Assembly: GCA_024509875.1 (NCBI GenBank)
Contig: JAMPIV010004259.1
Span: 248,001-312,000 of the forward strand
Reading direction: 5' to 3'
Source of the DNA: Oreohelix idahoensis
Taxonomy: Eukaryota; Mollusca; Gastropoda; Stylommatophora; Oreohelicidae
Length of the DNA stretch: 64,000 nt
Positions 1 through 9,390 of this stretch are shown in pieces. Position 1 is the stretch's first letter. Every line of letters begins with the position of its first letter. A model generated the notes under the pieces. That model made no database searches. It saw only the letters and a list, made by a program, of their open reading frames with translations, and was not told where the DNA came from. A program made the position numbers and the translations under genes.

Positions 1-746
1 TTTTCTAGCCCCTTCCTCATGCCATGGAGGTGAGCAGTGCTTTCCTAAAGAGGGCTGCCCAGACACTCAGGGGGCTGCCGAATCCCACTGCTGCTCCGAT
101 CAGTGGAAGACGACCATATGACCTGAGCCGCCTGTGTGTAGGTCTGCGACTACGACTGCCAGCGTACCCACGCCTGCCGCCTCGCCGCTCGCCTATCGCC
201 ACAGGACTTGTTGTGAGTGGATGGATGAATGGATGAATGGATGAAAGAGTGACTTGCGCGGTGATTTGGATTAAAGTGAGGAAGAGTTGCGCAATTCGTC
301 GACCTCACTCTCTCGCCTGGGTCCATCTCAATCCAGTGGCAAGACAAGTCAAGACGACTGGAGATGAAGTCAGGTGCAGTGGATGACCAGGGCTTTCTAC
401 GTGCCTCGCCGTGCTCCTTACGCTCCACAGCGCGTTGCTGGTAATCGCCGTCATGCCCGTTGAACCAACAGGTGGTTTCTTCCGCGCAGTCTATCGAATC
501 CAGTCTTCGCATGCATGGGTAGGCAGACCCTAACTCACCGAAGGTTTATAACCATTCGGCTACCCTCACCTAGTTTAGCCGGCCTGTCAAAGCCGTTGTC
601 CGGGGGTGGCCGCTGTCGCATGCTGACAGCTACGAGGAGCCACAGGTGAGAGCTGGATGCCAGGTTTGGACCAAAGGTGGCTGAGCTGCCCTAAAAAGGG
701 CATGACAGCTCCTTCACCAGAGGTACTACCAATACCTTACTTCCCA
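1..746. other. Gene-free GC-richer stretch of unknown nature
   Basis: No reading frame here shows a recognisable domain; the open frames overlap on both strands and look like chance. The block is richer in G and C than what follows. It contains a short ATGGATGA-type tandem at about 219-246. It ends where the Tc1 inverted repeat begins at 747. It could be part of a dispersed repeat, but there is no second copy in this window to show that. Confidence 0.4.
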
Positions 747-777
747 TATATACTGAAGCACATTAAAAACGCACCAC
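747..777 (+). repeat. Tc1 terminal inverted repeat, left
   Basis: Starts TATATACTGAAGCACATTAA and matches the reverse complement of 3104-3134 except for one C/T difference near its inner end. Confidence 0.9.
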
Positions 778-977
778 CTGTATAATCCAGGAACAGAGTG
801 TGAAATGTAAATATAAGTGTTTACAAGTTTACATATTTGGAATCTTTATTCATTTTCCTATGAATCCATGCGGGTCATTAATTTGTACATTTGATTGTTA
901 TGAAATTCATTGCATTCTGTGCAGGCAAGGGAGAAAACCAAAAATGCAACCAATAAAAAAATTCATTCACACTATCC

Positions 978-1608
978 TCAGTATCTGGTATGTCCACCGT
1001 GTGCTTGCAAACAAGCTTGGCAGCGGCTCCGCATGGAACGCACAAGTCTCTGAAGGAAATTCCAGGGAATCAAGTCCCATTCACGTGTAAGAGCAGCTTC
1101 GAGCTGTTGCAGATTAGCTGGAGAACCTTGCCTGTAGACTCTGCGTCCAAGCTCGTCCCACAGATGTTCTATAGGGGACATGTCTGGTGATAGGGCAGGC
1201 CAATCAATCGTCACAATGTTCTGCTGCTGTAGATATTGCTGCGTAATGCATGCGGTGTGCGCATGTGCGTTATCCTGCTGGAGAAGCTGCAAGTCTGGAT
1301 AATTTGTGAACGCAGGAGCAACCAATGCATCCAGAACCTCATCTCGATATGTCACAGCATTAACATTTCCACGGAAGACGTGAAGAGGCAAGCGATGGTG
1401 AAAACTGAATCCTCCCCAAATGTGAATACTGCCACCTCCAAATCGGTTGTGCTGACGAACACAGCAATCTGCAAAGCGCTCTCCACACCGTCGCCAAATT
1501 CGCATACGTTCATCAGCAAAGGATATGTTGAATCTGCTCTCGTCTGTGAATAGGACAGCATTCCACTGCAGTCTAGTCCATCTGACATATTGCTCTGCCC
1601 ATTGCAGG
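978..1608 (-). pseudogene. Tc1 transposase, catalytic C-terminal half
   Basis: This half carries all three catalytic residues of a DD34E transposase: D in LFTDESRF, D in QQDNAHAHT, and E in SPIEHLWDE. I count 34 residues between the second D and the E, as known for Tc1. The protein ends ...QAHGGHTRY with a stop at 978, a typical C-terminus for this group. It begins directly at the LINE junction. The last codons before 2442 and the first after 1608 give the family's LQWA sequence once one target duplication is removed. No other stop or frameshift is visible. Confidence 0.92.
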
Positions 1609-2441
1609 TATAAAATGGACAAATGGAAAATTCCTGGGGGACCTGGATTTCGCAGATGATGTAGCATTCTTAAGTTCAACACCAAGACAATCCCAAGAAG
1701 CAATAAATAATTTGTGTCATCTCTCGGTTAAAATTGGTCTCCAAATAAATGCCTCTAAAACTAAAGCTATGAACTTTTCTAACGAGACCTTTGATATCAT
1801 CTTGAACGGGGAAAAACTACAGAAAGTTGAAAGTTTCAATTATTTAGGCAGTAAAATGACTCAGGATGGTGACACAACAAGAGAAATCCATACTAGAATT
1901 GCTTTGGCAGCTAGCGCCTTCAATAGATTATCTAACATTTGGAAATTACGATCATTGAATATACATACCAAGCTTCGTCTGTTTAATTCAAATGTTATCT
2001 CAGTGTTAACATACGGCTGTGAGAGTTGGAAAATAACAAAATCATTGGAGAACAAGCTGAATACATTCGAGAACAAATGTCTTAGAAAACTCATGAACAT
2101 CAGTTGGAAAGAATTCAAGACTAATCGACAAATAAGAGAAGACTCTAGGCAGAAATATGTCTCCGACTATATAAGGAAAAGACGATGGTCATATATCGGT
2201 CATGTCCTACGAATGCAAAACAACAGAATACCACTACAGGCGCTCACTTGGGTTCCTGAGGGTAAGCGGAAAAAAGGAAGACCAAAAGAAACACTCAGAA
2301 GAACAATAATAAGAGAAGGAAGAACGTTGGGCCTAAATAATGTGCAAGAGCTAAGAGGAGTGGCGTCACAACGAACAACCTGGAGAGCACTGGTTTCTGC
2401 CTTATGCGCCGTGTTTGGCGCTTAAAGAATTTATTATTATT
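1609..2441 (+). mobile_element. 5'-truncated RTE-like LINE inserted in Tc1
   Basis: An 833-bp insert with an 8-bp target duplication, ATTGCAGG, at 1601-1608 and 2442-2449. It is truncated just upstream of the RT catalytic motif and ends in a short TTA-repeat tail (about 2430-2441), the kind of microsatellite 3' end seen in RTE-type elements. Orientation is opposite to the Tc1 transposase. The clean duplication and truncation indicate ordinary target-primed reverse transcription. Confidence 0.92.
1620..2425 (+). pseudogene. LINE reverse transcriptase, C-terminal part
   Basis: The open frame starts within the RT palm with FADDVAF at about 1649, the family form of the YxDD catalytic motif. It continues through the thumb (YLGSKMTQDG) and the C-terminal region shared by RTE/BovB-like elements: VLTYGCESW, then CLRKLMNISW, then YIGHVLRMQ, then GKRKKGRPKET. 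It stops at 2425, just before the tail. No endonuclease or fingers domain is present, so this copy cannot be active. I place it in the RTE-like group by the YGCESW...GHVLR...GRP pattern; the exact clade is uncertain. Confidence 0.85.
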
Positions 2442-2832
2442 ATTGCAGGCGCTGCTGACGATGTCTGTGAGTCAAGTTTGGCCCAACATAAGGTCGTCTT
2501 GCAGTAAGGCCTGTATCTCTGAGTCGTCGTATGACTGTCATTCGAGAGACTTGCCCACGTCTACCCACTATTGCTCTTGCTGTTTGACTTGCCGGGAGAG
2601 AACGATTCTTTAGGTGACTCAGCACAATATGACGATCTTGCGCAGGGGTAGTAACTCGTGGTTGGCCACTCCGAAGTCTATCCCGGGCACTGCCAGTGGT
2701 TCCGTAACGTTCATTGAGACGTACAATAGTGCTGTGGTGGCAATTCATCCTTCTGGCAATAGCCCGCGAGCTCATTCCGGTCTCCAACATACCAATGGCT
2801 CGTTGGCGGTCGTTTTCAGATAGTCGTGGCAT
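2442..2832 (-). pseudogene. Tc1 transposase, N-terminal DNA-binding half
   Basis: Start ATG at 2832 (MPRLSENDRQRAIGML). An upstream extension of the frame to 3000 has no similarity to the family and is ignored. The first ~60 residues form the helix-turn-helix of a Tc1 paired-like domain (AIARRMNCHHSTIVRL). The basic GRPR-like linker region follows (SGQPRVTTPAQDR), then the second helix-turn-helix (QVSRMTVIRRLRDTGL). The frame runs into the LINE insertion at 2442, where the family consensus would continue with the first catalytic aspartate. The continuation is found at 1608 in the same frame. Confidence 0.9.
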
Positions 2833-3103
2833 TTCAAGCACATGTACTGGGTGTTTTGTCTCAACGGCCTTTTTATACCGAGTATACTGCCACAACGCGT
2901 ACAAATTTTCAGGGTCATAGCTGTTGGGAATCGTGTTGCACGTGTAACTTTCATTGTTTTCGTGTAGTCTGTACACAAACCCGTGGGTTGAATCATGCAC
3001 TTTCCATTACAGCAGCCATTCGCTCTCTACCTCATGACAAACACGGGGAAAATCCATTCCCACACTTTTTTTTCCCAGCTTCTCGGCATCAGTATATATA
3101 ATA

Positions 3104-3134
3104 GTGATGCGTTTTTAATGTGCTTCAGTATATA
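3104..3134 (-). repeat. Tc1 terminal inverted repeat, right
   Basis: Inverted partner of 747-777. Its outer end reads CTTCAGTATATA on the plus strand. Confidence 0.9.
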
Positions 3135-3787
3135 TAACGAAAAAAAGTTCGCCTTAAGCAGATCAAATTATATAGTCGGGACACGTTTAATCGTTCGGCA
3201 TATCCGAAAATTCGTGATAAACGGATTACGCTTAACCGGACATTTTTTACAAAGACAAAGAAGAAAAATTGCCGGGGATAAACAAATTGTTCTTCACAAC
3301 AGAAATTCGCCACATCCGAGATCGCCTTAAGCGGTTTGCACTGTATATATATATTCATCTGTCTCTCACACGAATTATTCCGAGATTAATTTCGTTCATA
3401 TTTGTGTCACTAATTGTTAGATCTAAATGTATACATTCTGAATGTCGTTTAAACCGCTTGGGAAATCACGTGGTTTATTTCAGAGAAATACGGAACGAAA
3501 TGAGGGAGTTTTCAGTCAGTTGGATTAGTTTTCTAAAGAGGGATATTGCCATCAGTAATAAAGCTGTTAAGTAGGATAGGAATACATTTTGTAATGGGTA
3601 TCACGTAACCTGCCCAAGTCATGTGATGTCAAGCCAGCTGCCGTGCCTCCAGGCGTAGGCTATCATGTCCCCCCACAAGTCTCCATGTCTTATGCCAGGC
3701 TATCATGTCCTTTCACAAATCTCCACGTCTTATGCCATCCATCCACCAGTTCTGTTGTTGATCTCTTCAAATTCCGTTTGAGTTAAG
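3135..3787. other. Non-coding; possible small pogo-like palindromic repeat
   Basis: No credible gene. Between about 3125 and 3345 the two ends carry inverted CTTAAG-centred blocks: CGCCTTAAGCAGATC near 3150 and, inverted, CCGCTTAAGGCGATC near 3335. The outer bases are CAGT...ACTG next to TATATA. This is suggestive of a pogo/Tigger-type non-autonomous element, but the left end overlaps the Tc1 end and the case is weak. 3600-3740 holds an imperfect duplication around the words GGCTATCATGTCC and CTTATGCCA. Confidence 0.35.
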
Positions 3788-4055
3788 GTAAAAGGTAAAG
3801 GTAAAGGATCCCGTTACACGCCCATTGAGGCATATTGGGAATATAGTGTTAGGCCCATATTTTCGTGACCATCGGCACACTAGGGGTGATGTGGTCAGCA
3901 TCACGCCGGCCTCCTTAACCTTCCCAGAAGTTGCTCTGGTACTCAATTGGGGAAGCCGTTTCCGGCCTAAAAGAAATCCCACCTCATCTGGGAATCGAAC
4001 CATGGACCACTGAGTTAGGAAGCCAGTGCACTAACCACTATGCTACCGCGGCTCC
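3788..4055 (-). mobile_element. tRNA-derived SINE
   Basis: Read on the minus strand from 4055, the head is tRNA-like. It has an A-box-like block GTAGCATAGTGGTTAG and, about 40 bp further, a B-box-like block GGTTCGATTCCC, the two internal RNA polymerase III promoter elements. The body runs to about 3810 and the 3' tail is a GGTAAA-type short repeat at 3788-3808. A 14-bp target duplication CCGTTTGAGTTAAG flanks it at 3774-3787 and 4056-4069. It is a retroposed tRNA-like sequence, not a functional tRNA gene. Confidence 0.88.
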
Positions 4056-4258
4056 CCGTTTGAGTTAAGCTATCCATTATATCATTTGTTCTGTCTTCCT
4101 CTACTTGTGTTACTTCTATTGTTCGTATTATCACGATATTCTCGAGTTGTTCTCTTCTCATCACATTGTTCTCTTCTCATCACATGCGCAATGAAAATGG
4201 ATTGCTATCTCCTTATATTTGTTATGATATTTCTGTGTTCGTTAGCTCGTTTTATGCA

Positions 4259-4362
4259 TTTTTGCAGCTAAAATATTTTGGCCATATCAAAAGACATAAA
4301 GCCTTGGAGAAGACCACAATGAAAGGAAGAGCTGAAGGCAAACGACAAGAAAGAGTCTTTCA
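4259..4362 (+). pseudogene. Short LINE C-terminal scrap
   Basis: One frame reads KYFGHIKRH then LEKTTMKGRAEGKRQ, matching the GHV-box and GKR-box region that follows YGCESW in RTE-like LINEs. Only about 35 residues remain. It abuts a minus-strand LINE relic at about 4365. Too short to assign to a family. Confidence 0.5.
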
Positions 4363-4369
4363 GAGTGCA

Positions 4370-4519
4370 GTAAGTGGCATCACGCCTGGTGGCGTCTTGT
4401 AGGGCAATAACAAATTGATTACACTTTGCTCGGTCGGTGACCATCCTTCGTACAGTGCCCCAACTGTGATTCATTCTTTGCATCTAAGCCTCAACAGTCC
4501 TCCGCCAAGTTGTTTTTGG
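4370..4519 (-). pseudogene. RTE-like LINE relic, 3' part (split by LTR element)
   Basis: Minus-strand frame with MQRMNHSWGTVRRM then QDATRRDAT, the extreme C-terminus of an RTE-like ORF. Its upstream half lies at 14024-14535 on the far side of the LTR element, and the same stretch is contiguous in another copy at 57660-58110. The junction falls within the GKRKRGRPK box. This shows directly that 4525-14023 is a later insertion. Confidence 0.85.
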
Positions 4520-4524
4520 TCGGC

Positions 4525-6105
4525 TGTCGTGAAATGACGTCTGTTTCACATCACGAATTCTAATAACTTTGGCCCTACGGCGCGCCATACATTGTAAAAA
4601 GATATGATACACCGACCAATGAAAACGCTTTTTTGGTCCTGTGTTTACAACTGCTGGGAAAATAAAGATGGCCAGACCCTATTTGTGTAACATGATTAAC
4701 TTCGGAATTTTACTACAGAAGTATGGAAGAAGTACCACTTGGCAGAGGTTATCAAAACAATATTACGGATGTTACTCTACCCGTAAGTAGTAATACTTTT
4801 ACTAATACTATTATAGGACGGAAGAAATATTAGGATAAATGCATTAAAAGCTTCGAGTTGGCCTAAGTTTAGCTGTTTAAACTATGCATAACAGAAAATG
4901 CAAGTAGTAACCTAAAAGATTATTATATAGATATATAAAGCATAATACCAAGTATAATTTAAGCTTTGAATGACTAAAAGCGCATCAGGAATAACGAAGA
5001 TAATTTAAAAAAGTAGTTTTCCTACATTATACAAAAGGCCAAACGGTACCCATCTTTTCGGATAGTTATTGCATTCCTCGGGGATTCCATCTCGTACGTC
5101 CGAGGTCAGACTGTAAATAGACTTGCCTAACAAACTCCGGTCAGTAACGATTTGAAAAAACACAGAGAGCGGGGAAAGGAGAGCACATGTTAATGCCAGC
5201 GTTTGCCTTCTGCACTTGTTAGCAGACCTTAATCAACCATTGAGGGCTAGTCTGTGTGTGCCTGAGGGTAAGAACGAATCTATTTATATATATAAATGTA
5301 TATAATTGTGTGTAATTAGATTAATTATTCCAACTGTGCGTTACGACGGGTATAGATGTGTTAGCAATGGACTGTGTCTTCTGATGAAACTTACAGGCTC
5401 ATGTGTACTTCTAAAGGCAAAGCCCGCCTTCGGAAATATTTAAATATTGAGAAAGATGGCTAATTGTGTCTGTAAGTTGGGAAATGTATTTAAAGAAGTA
5501 TTTCTTGAATGGAATGAGACACCTACCAGGAACACAAAGAAGGATGAAAGGGATTGATTCACAATTCTTCAAGTGAATGATCAAGCCAGCTATTTTGTCT
5601 ACAAGATGATAGACATTGTAACCCAAGAGAAAGACATTTTTGTTGAACTGTTCTTATTTATTTAATGTTGTAAAATATTTGATATTAATACTTTTCAAAC
5701 AGAAAAGAGTAACTGTTCAATTAAATTGTAAATATTCACCAGCAGACTTTCTTAAATTCTTTAAGTTGAATTACAGTTCTTGTTGCTGAATTTAGTTATA
5801 TCAATTACCTCTAGCAGAGTCAATAACAATATTAAATACCATAATCACAGTGGCTGATCAGGAGAGGTAGCAGTTAGGGACTCAGAGTACTACATCACCA
5901 TCTTCTCTGGGAACTTACATAGCTTGACCCTACCTTTGTGTCTATACACCCTTACTCTCTTCAGAGAAGGGGGTATTACTGATAAAACCAGAGTCTTATC
6001 TGGCACTGTCCTGGTATCATATGATACCTATCCTGGTATCATATGATGCACCTTTATGTCCAGGATGTCTTCTTAATTTTAATAACATCTGAACCTCTTG
6101 CGACA
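4525..6105 (+). repeat. 5' LTR (1,581 bp)
   Basis: Begins TGTCGTGAAATGACG and ends CTCTTGCGACA. It is near-identical to the 3' LTR at 8950-14023 once that copy's two insertions are removed. It also preserves the uninterrupted versions of both insertion sites: CAAGTATAATTTAAGCTTTG near 4950 and GATTCACAATTCTTC near 5551. No long reading frame. It should carry the element's promoter and polyadenylation signal, but I cannot pin a TATA box with confidence. Confidence 0.93.
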
Positions 6106-6107
6106 TC

Positions 6108-6128
6108 TGGGGGGCTCGTCCGCGATTT
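6108..6128 (+). promoter_or_regulatory. Primer-binding site, tRNA-Pro type
   Basis: Two bases after the LTR, TGGGGGGCTCGTCCGCGATT closely matches the tRNA-Pro primer site known from gammaretroviruses, with one extra G and one substitution. The first strand of cDNA would be primed here. Confidence 0.75.
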
Positions 6129-6402
6129 CTCTTACTACCCTGGGGTCTTTTCTTTGAGACAATCAGTCTTTTAATAGTTACTTACATCCTCTGAGTTAGC
6201 AGTAGGAGTAAAAAAATTAAAAATAAAATAAAAGTTAGAATAAACTTAAGTTAAATAAAGCATAGTGAAGTACTATTGAATACTAAACAAAATTTTGGTG
6301 ACTGGATAAGCTGACAGTGGTCTTGTAATTAATTAGCCTTGTATTAATTAAGTGTGTGTTTGGTCTGTTGATAGTAGTGATTGAGTGTCTGCAACTATTA
6401 GT

Positions 6403-7869
6403 ATGGCAGACTTGGCAAAGTTTTGGTCTGCTACAGTGCAGACATCAAAAGAGTTTGGGTTAATTGGGGAGGCTCTTATTCAATATGTCACTACTGAATG
6501 TGACAAGTATATAGAAAGAGAAGATAAGAAGTTGGAAACAGCTAAAAGATTACAACTAGAAGCTGATAGGGAGGCTTAACAGATAGAAGCTTATAAGGAA
6601 GCTAAGAAATTACAAATAGAAGCTGATAGGGAGGCTAGGCAAATAGAGGTTGAAGAAAAAAGGTTACAAAGGGATTATGAATTGAGACTGAAAGAGCTTG
6701 AACTTCAAGGACATGTTACACTAAATGGAAGTAGCCCAACTACCTCTGACATTAGTGCAAGTCAAGGTGCCTCAAATCGAGCCATGAACTTTCACTTGGA
6801 CCCATTTGTGGAGAAAGAGGATGAGATTGAGTCTTATTTATGTAGGTACGAGAGATTAGCTACTAACTATGGCCTAGAGAAAGAGAAATGGACCCTTAAG
6901 TTATCACAAGGCCTGAGAGGAGTCTCTTGTGAAGTTTTTGTAAAACTTGGAAAGGAAGACCTAGAAGATTATGAAATCTTGAAGCAGGTATTGCTAGTTC
7001 GCTATGAAAAGAATTCAGAATTTTAAAGGAAGAAATTTAGAACTGCCAAGCTACTTTCTGGAGAAACGTACCACCAATTCTCTGCAAGATTAGAAACCTA
7101 CTTGGAGAAGTGGACTAAAATGGGAAAGTGTCAAGACCTAAAAGAAATGGTCATGATGGAACAAGTGAGAGAGTCTATGCCTCCAGACATGAGAAAATTT
7201 CTTATGGAACAAGGTGCAGAGATATTAGGGGCGATTTTAACAGTCGCTGAAAGATATCAAGCAGCTCAGAAAGAAATAGCTGGAGTTAAGAGGAAACAAG
7301 TAGAAAAAAGTAGGCCAACCCCAAACCAAGATGAGTTTGATAATAGGGACCAACACAGATACAAACAGGACCATGACAAACCCAGATTTGATCATAAAAA
7401 CAGGAACCCTCAGGTACAAGATAATAAACTCTACAGACAGGGAAATAAGTGGTGCAAAATTTGCAAAATGAACAACCACAATACACTGGAATGTGGTAGG
7501 AAACTCCCTCCATATCACGCTGCATGTATGATAACAGTGGGGAAAGGCAGGAAGGACATGACAGACAGTCAGACAAATCTGCATCATCCCCCCATCTGTG
7601 AAGAAGTAACATGTAATGGCAATACGATTATGTGCCTTTATGATTCAGGATTGGAATATGACTCAGTTGTGAGTGCGACTCTGGTGCACCCTGATCAATA
7701 TACCACAGAAAAAGTGGAGATACAAGGGGCATTAAAAGGAACAGCCACCATGACACTTCCTATAGCAAGGATAAATGTCAGAACTCGCTATGTGGAAGGA
7801 GTGATTAGTGCAGCAGTGTGTGATGATCCTAATTACCCGCTGGCGTTAGGAAGAAGATATGTTTCCTAG
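6403..7869 (+). pseudogene. Gag-protease polyprotein with two stop codons
   Basis: One frame from ATG 6403 to 7869, interrupted by TAA at 6577 and 7024. The N-terminus (MADLAKFWSATVQ) is followed by a charged helical stretch (~40-100). Next comes a capsid-like region with FHLDPFVEKEDEIESYL and a SCAN-like part (MRKFLMEQGAEILG, VAERYQAAQKE). A CX2CX4HX4C zinc knuckle follows (CKICKMNNHNTLEC, about 7457-7496). Then comes a retropepsin-like segment with the catalytic motif written YDSG (about 7639) and a distal ALGRRYV. The second stop replaces a Tyr codon kept in the sister copy (TAA versus TAT). Compared with that copy (48297), this one still has the protease between knuckle and pol. Confidence 0.88.
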
Positions 7870-8690
7870 GGAACACAATAAAACCTGTGATCATGGCAAC
7901 ACTCCAGGTTAGGTCAACCCCTAGGAAGGATGAGGGAATACCACTAAATATTCATCCGAGAAAGATGAAAAAGGCCCAAACTAAAGATAGCTCATTAAAA
8001 CCTTGCTTTGGCAAAGTGCCAAAAAGCCACAACACCCATAAGAAAGGACAGTTTTATTTAAATTAAAAACAAAACTGAGGGATAACCGCAGAAAAATTGG
8101 AAGTGAGAGAGTGGGCAATTGGCCTAATGCTCCGCTCACTTCACCATACGTCTATTAAATTAGCATTATGAGGGCATCGGCAACAGTGATAGTTAGTCGA
8201 CCCATATACACGATCCAGTGGAAGTATTGTTACGGACATGGACTGAGATTTTATATTATATTGCCATGCAAAAGGGAGAATTGATTTCTTGGTGCAGCAA
8301 ATTCATTTCCCCATATGAATCATATTATCGCTCCAGTGAGGTTTAGCTGAGAGAACCCTCTGGTGAACATAGGCTCTGCCTGGATTTGGGAAATAATCAC
8401 AGTACCAGAGTCACTAGTGAATCTAGATAAGGGTATTACAAAATTCCTGTCAAGCCTGAGATCAGAACATTGCAGGCTGTGGGCACATCGGAGGGGCACT
8501 ATGAGTTCCATATGTTGCTTTTGGGTTGAAGAATACTCCGAGCGTTTTATCCAGGATGATGAGGAAATGTCTGGATCCCTTATAAAACTCAGCTATCACC
8601 AATTTTATAGATGACATCCTCATAACTATTGGAACCTTGAGGAACATCTAACACCTCTGGACATGTCATTGAACAGACTCAGAGAAGAGT
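7870..8690 (+). pseudogene. Decayed pol remnant (integrase N-terminus scrap and RT)
   Basis: Just after the Gag-Pro stop, about 7890-8060 encodes ATLQVRSTPRK and SSLKPCFGKV, which match the residues before the integrase zinc finger in the copy at 48297. From about 8350, frames shift repeatedly but show RT pieces in order: EPSGEHRLCLDL, then IPVKPEIR-like, then GTSEGHYEF, then a DDILI-like block at about 8612. The integrase scrap lies before RT, the same order as in the sister element. No RNase H is recognisable. Non-functional. Confidence 0.75.
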
Positions 8691-8935
8691 AATGGTGAAC
8701 ATTAATTGGTAACAAGCAATTAGACAGGCAGCAGCACCTGTGCTGCTTATTAATACAACAGGCGGTATTCTCCATGGATCTCAGAATGTTGAGGCAAATT
8801 TCTTGAGTAGTGCCTACTTGAAATGACCTACCTGAAGGAAACCAGGAGAGTAGTAAGGCAGAGTGAATCCCATATCGGAAGAATGTCGTGATTGTGAATC
8901 CAGACAAGGAGCTCCAACAGCGGGTTTACGCTTTT

Positions 8936-8949
8936 GAATTGGGAGGCTA
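8936..8949 (+). promoter_or_regulatory. Polypurine tract candidate
   Basis: GAATTGGGAGGCTA directly precedes the 3' LTR, in the position where plus-strand DNA synthesis is primed. It is short and includes pyrimidines, so it is an average match only. Confidence 0.5.
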
Positions 8950-9390
8950 TGTCGTGAAATGACGTTAGTTTCACATCACGAATTCTAATAACTTTGGCCC
9001 TACGGCGCGCCATACATTGTAAAAAGATATGATACACCGACCAATGAAAACGCTTTTTTGGTCCTGTGTTTACAACTGCTGGGAAAATAAAAATGGCCAG
9101 GCCCTATTTGTGTAACATGATTAACTTCGGAATTTTACTACAGAAGTATGGAAGAAGTACCACTTGGCAGAGGTTATCAAAACAATATTAGGGATGTTAC
9201 TCTACCCGTAAGTAGTAATACTTTTACTAATACTATTATAGGACGGAAGAAATCTTAGGATAAATGCATTCGAAGCTCCAGGTTGGCCTAAGTTTAGCTG
9301 TTTAAACTAAGCATAACAGAAAATGTAAGTAGTAACCAAAAAGATTATTATATAGATATATAAAGCATAATACCAAGTATAATTTAAGCT

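Larger units (their letters stand above)
747..3134 (-). mobile_element. Tc1/mariner transposon, interrupted by a LINE
   Basis: A cut-and-paste DNA transposon of the Tc1 group. The ends at 747-777 and 3104-3134 are inverted repeats of about 31 bp with one visible mismatch, bordered by TA-rich DNA as expected for TA-target insertion. A transposase is encoded on the minus strand in two pieces (2442-2832 and 978-1608). Without the 833-bp LINE and one 8-bp target duplication the element is about 1.55 kb, a normal Tc1 length. The two transposase halves join in the same reading frame, so the LINE insertion is the main visible lesion. The element was therefore probably still coding-competent, or nearly so, when the LINE landed. 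Confidence 0.9.

Noticed and set aside
150..512. 120-codon minus-strand frame
   Set aside because: No domain, low-complexity start from the ATGGATGA tandem, and overlapped by equally long frames on the other strand.
3990..4055. tRNA gene on the minus strand
   Set aside because: A- and B-box-like blocks are present, but the sequence continues into a SINE body with a tail and a target duplication; the tRNA fold is not kept. The same holds for the heads near 14985 and 61470.
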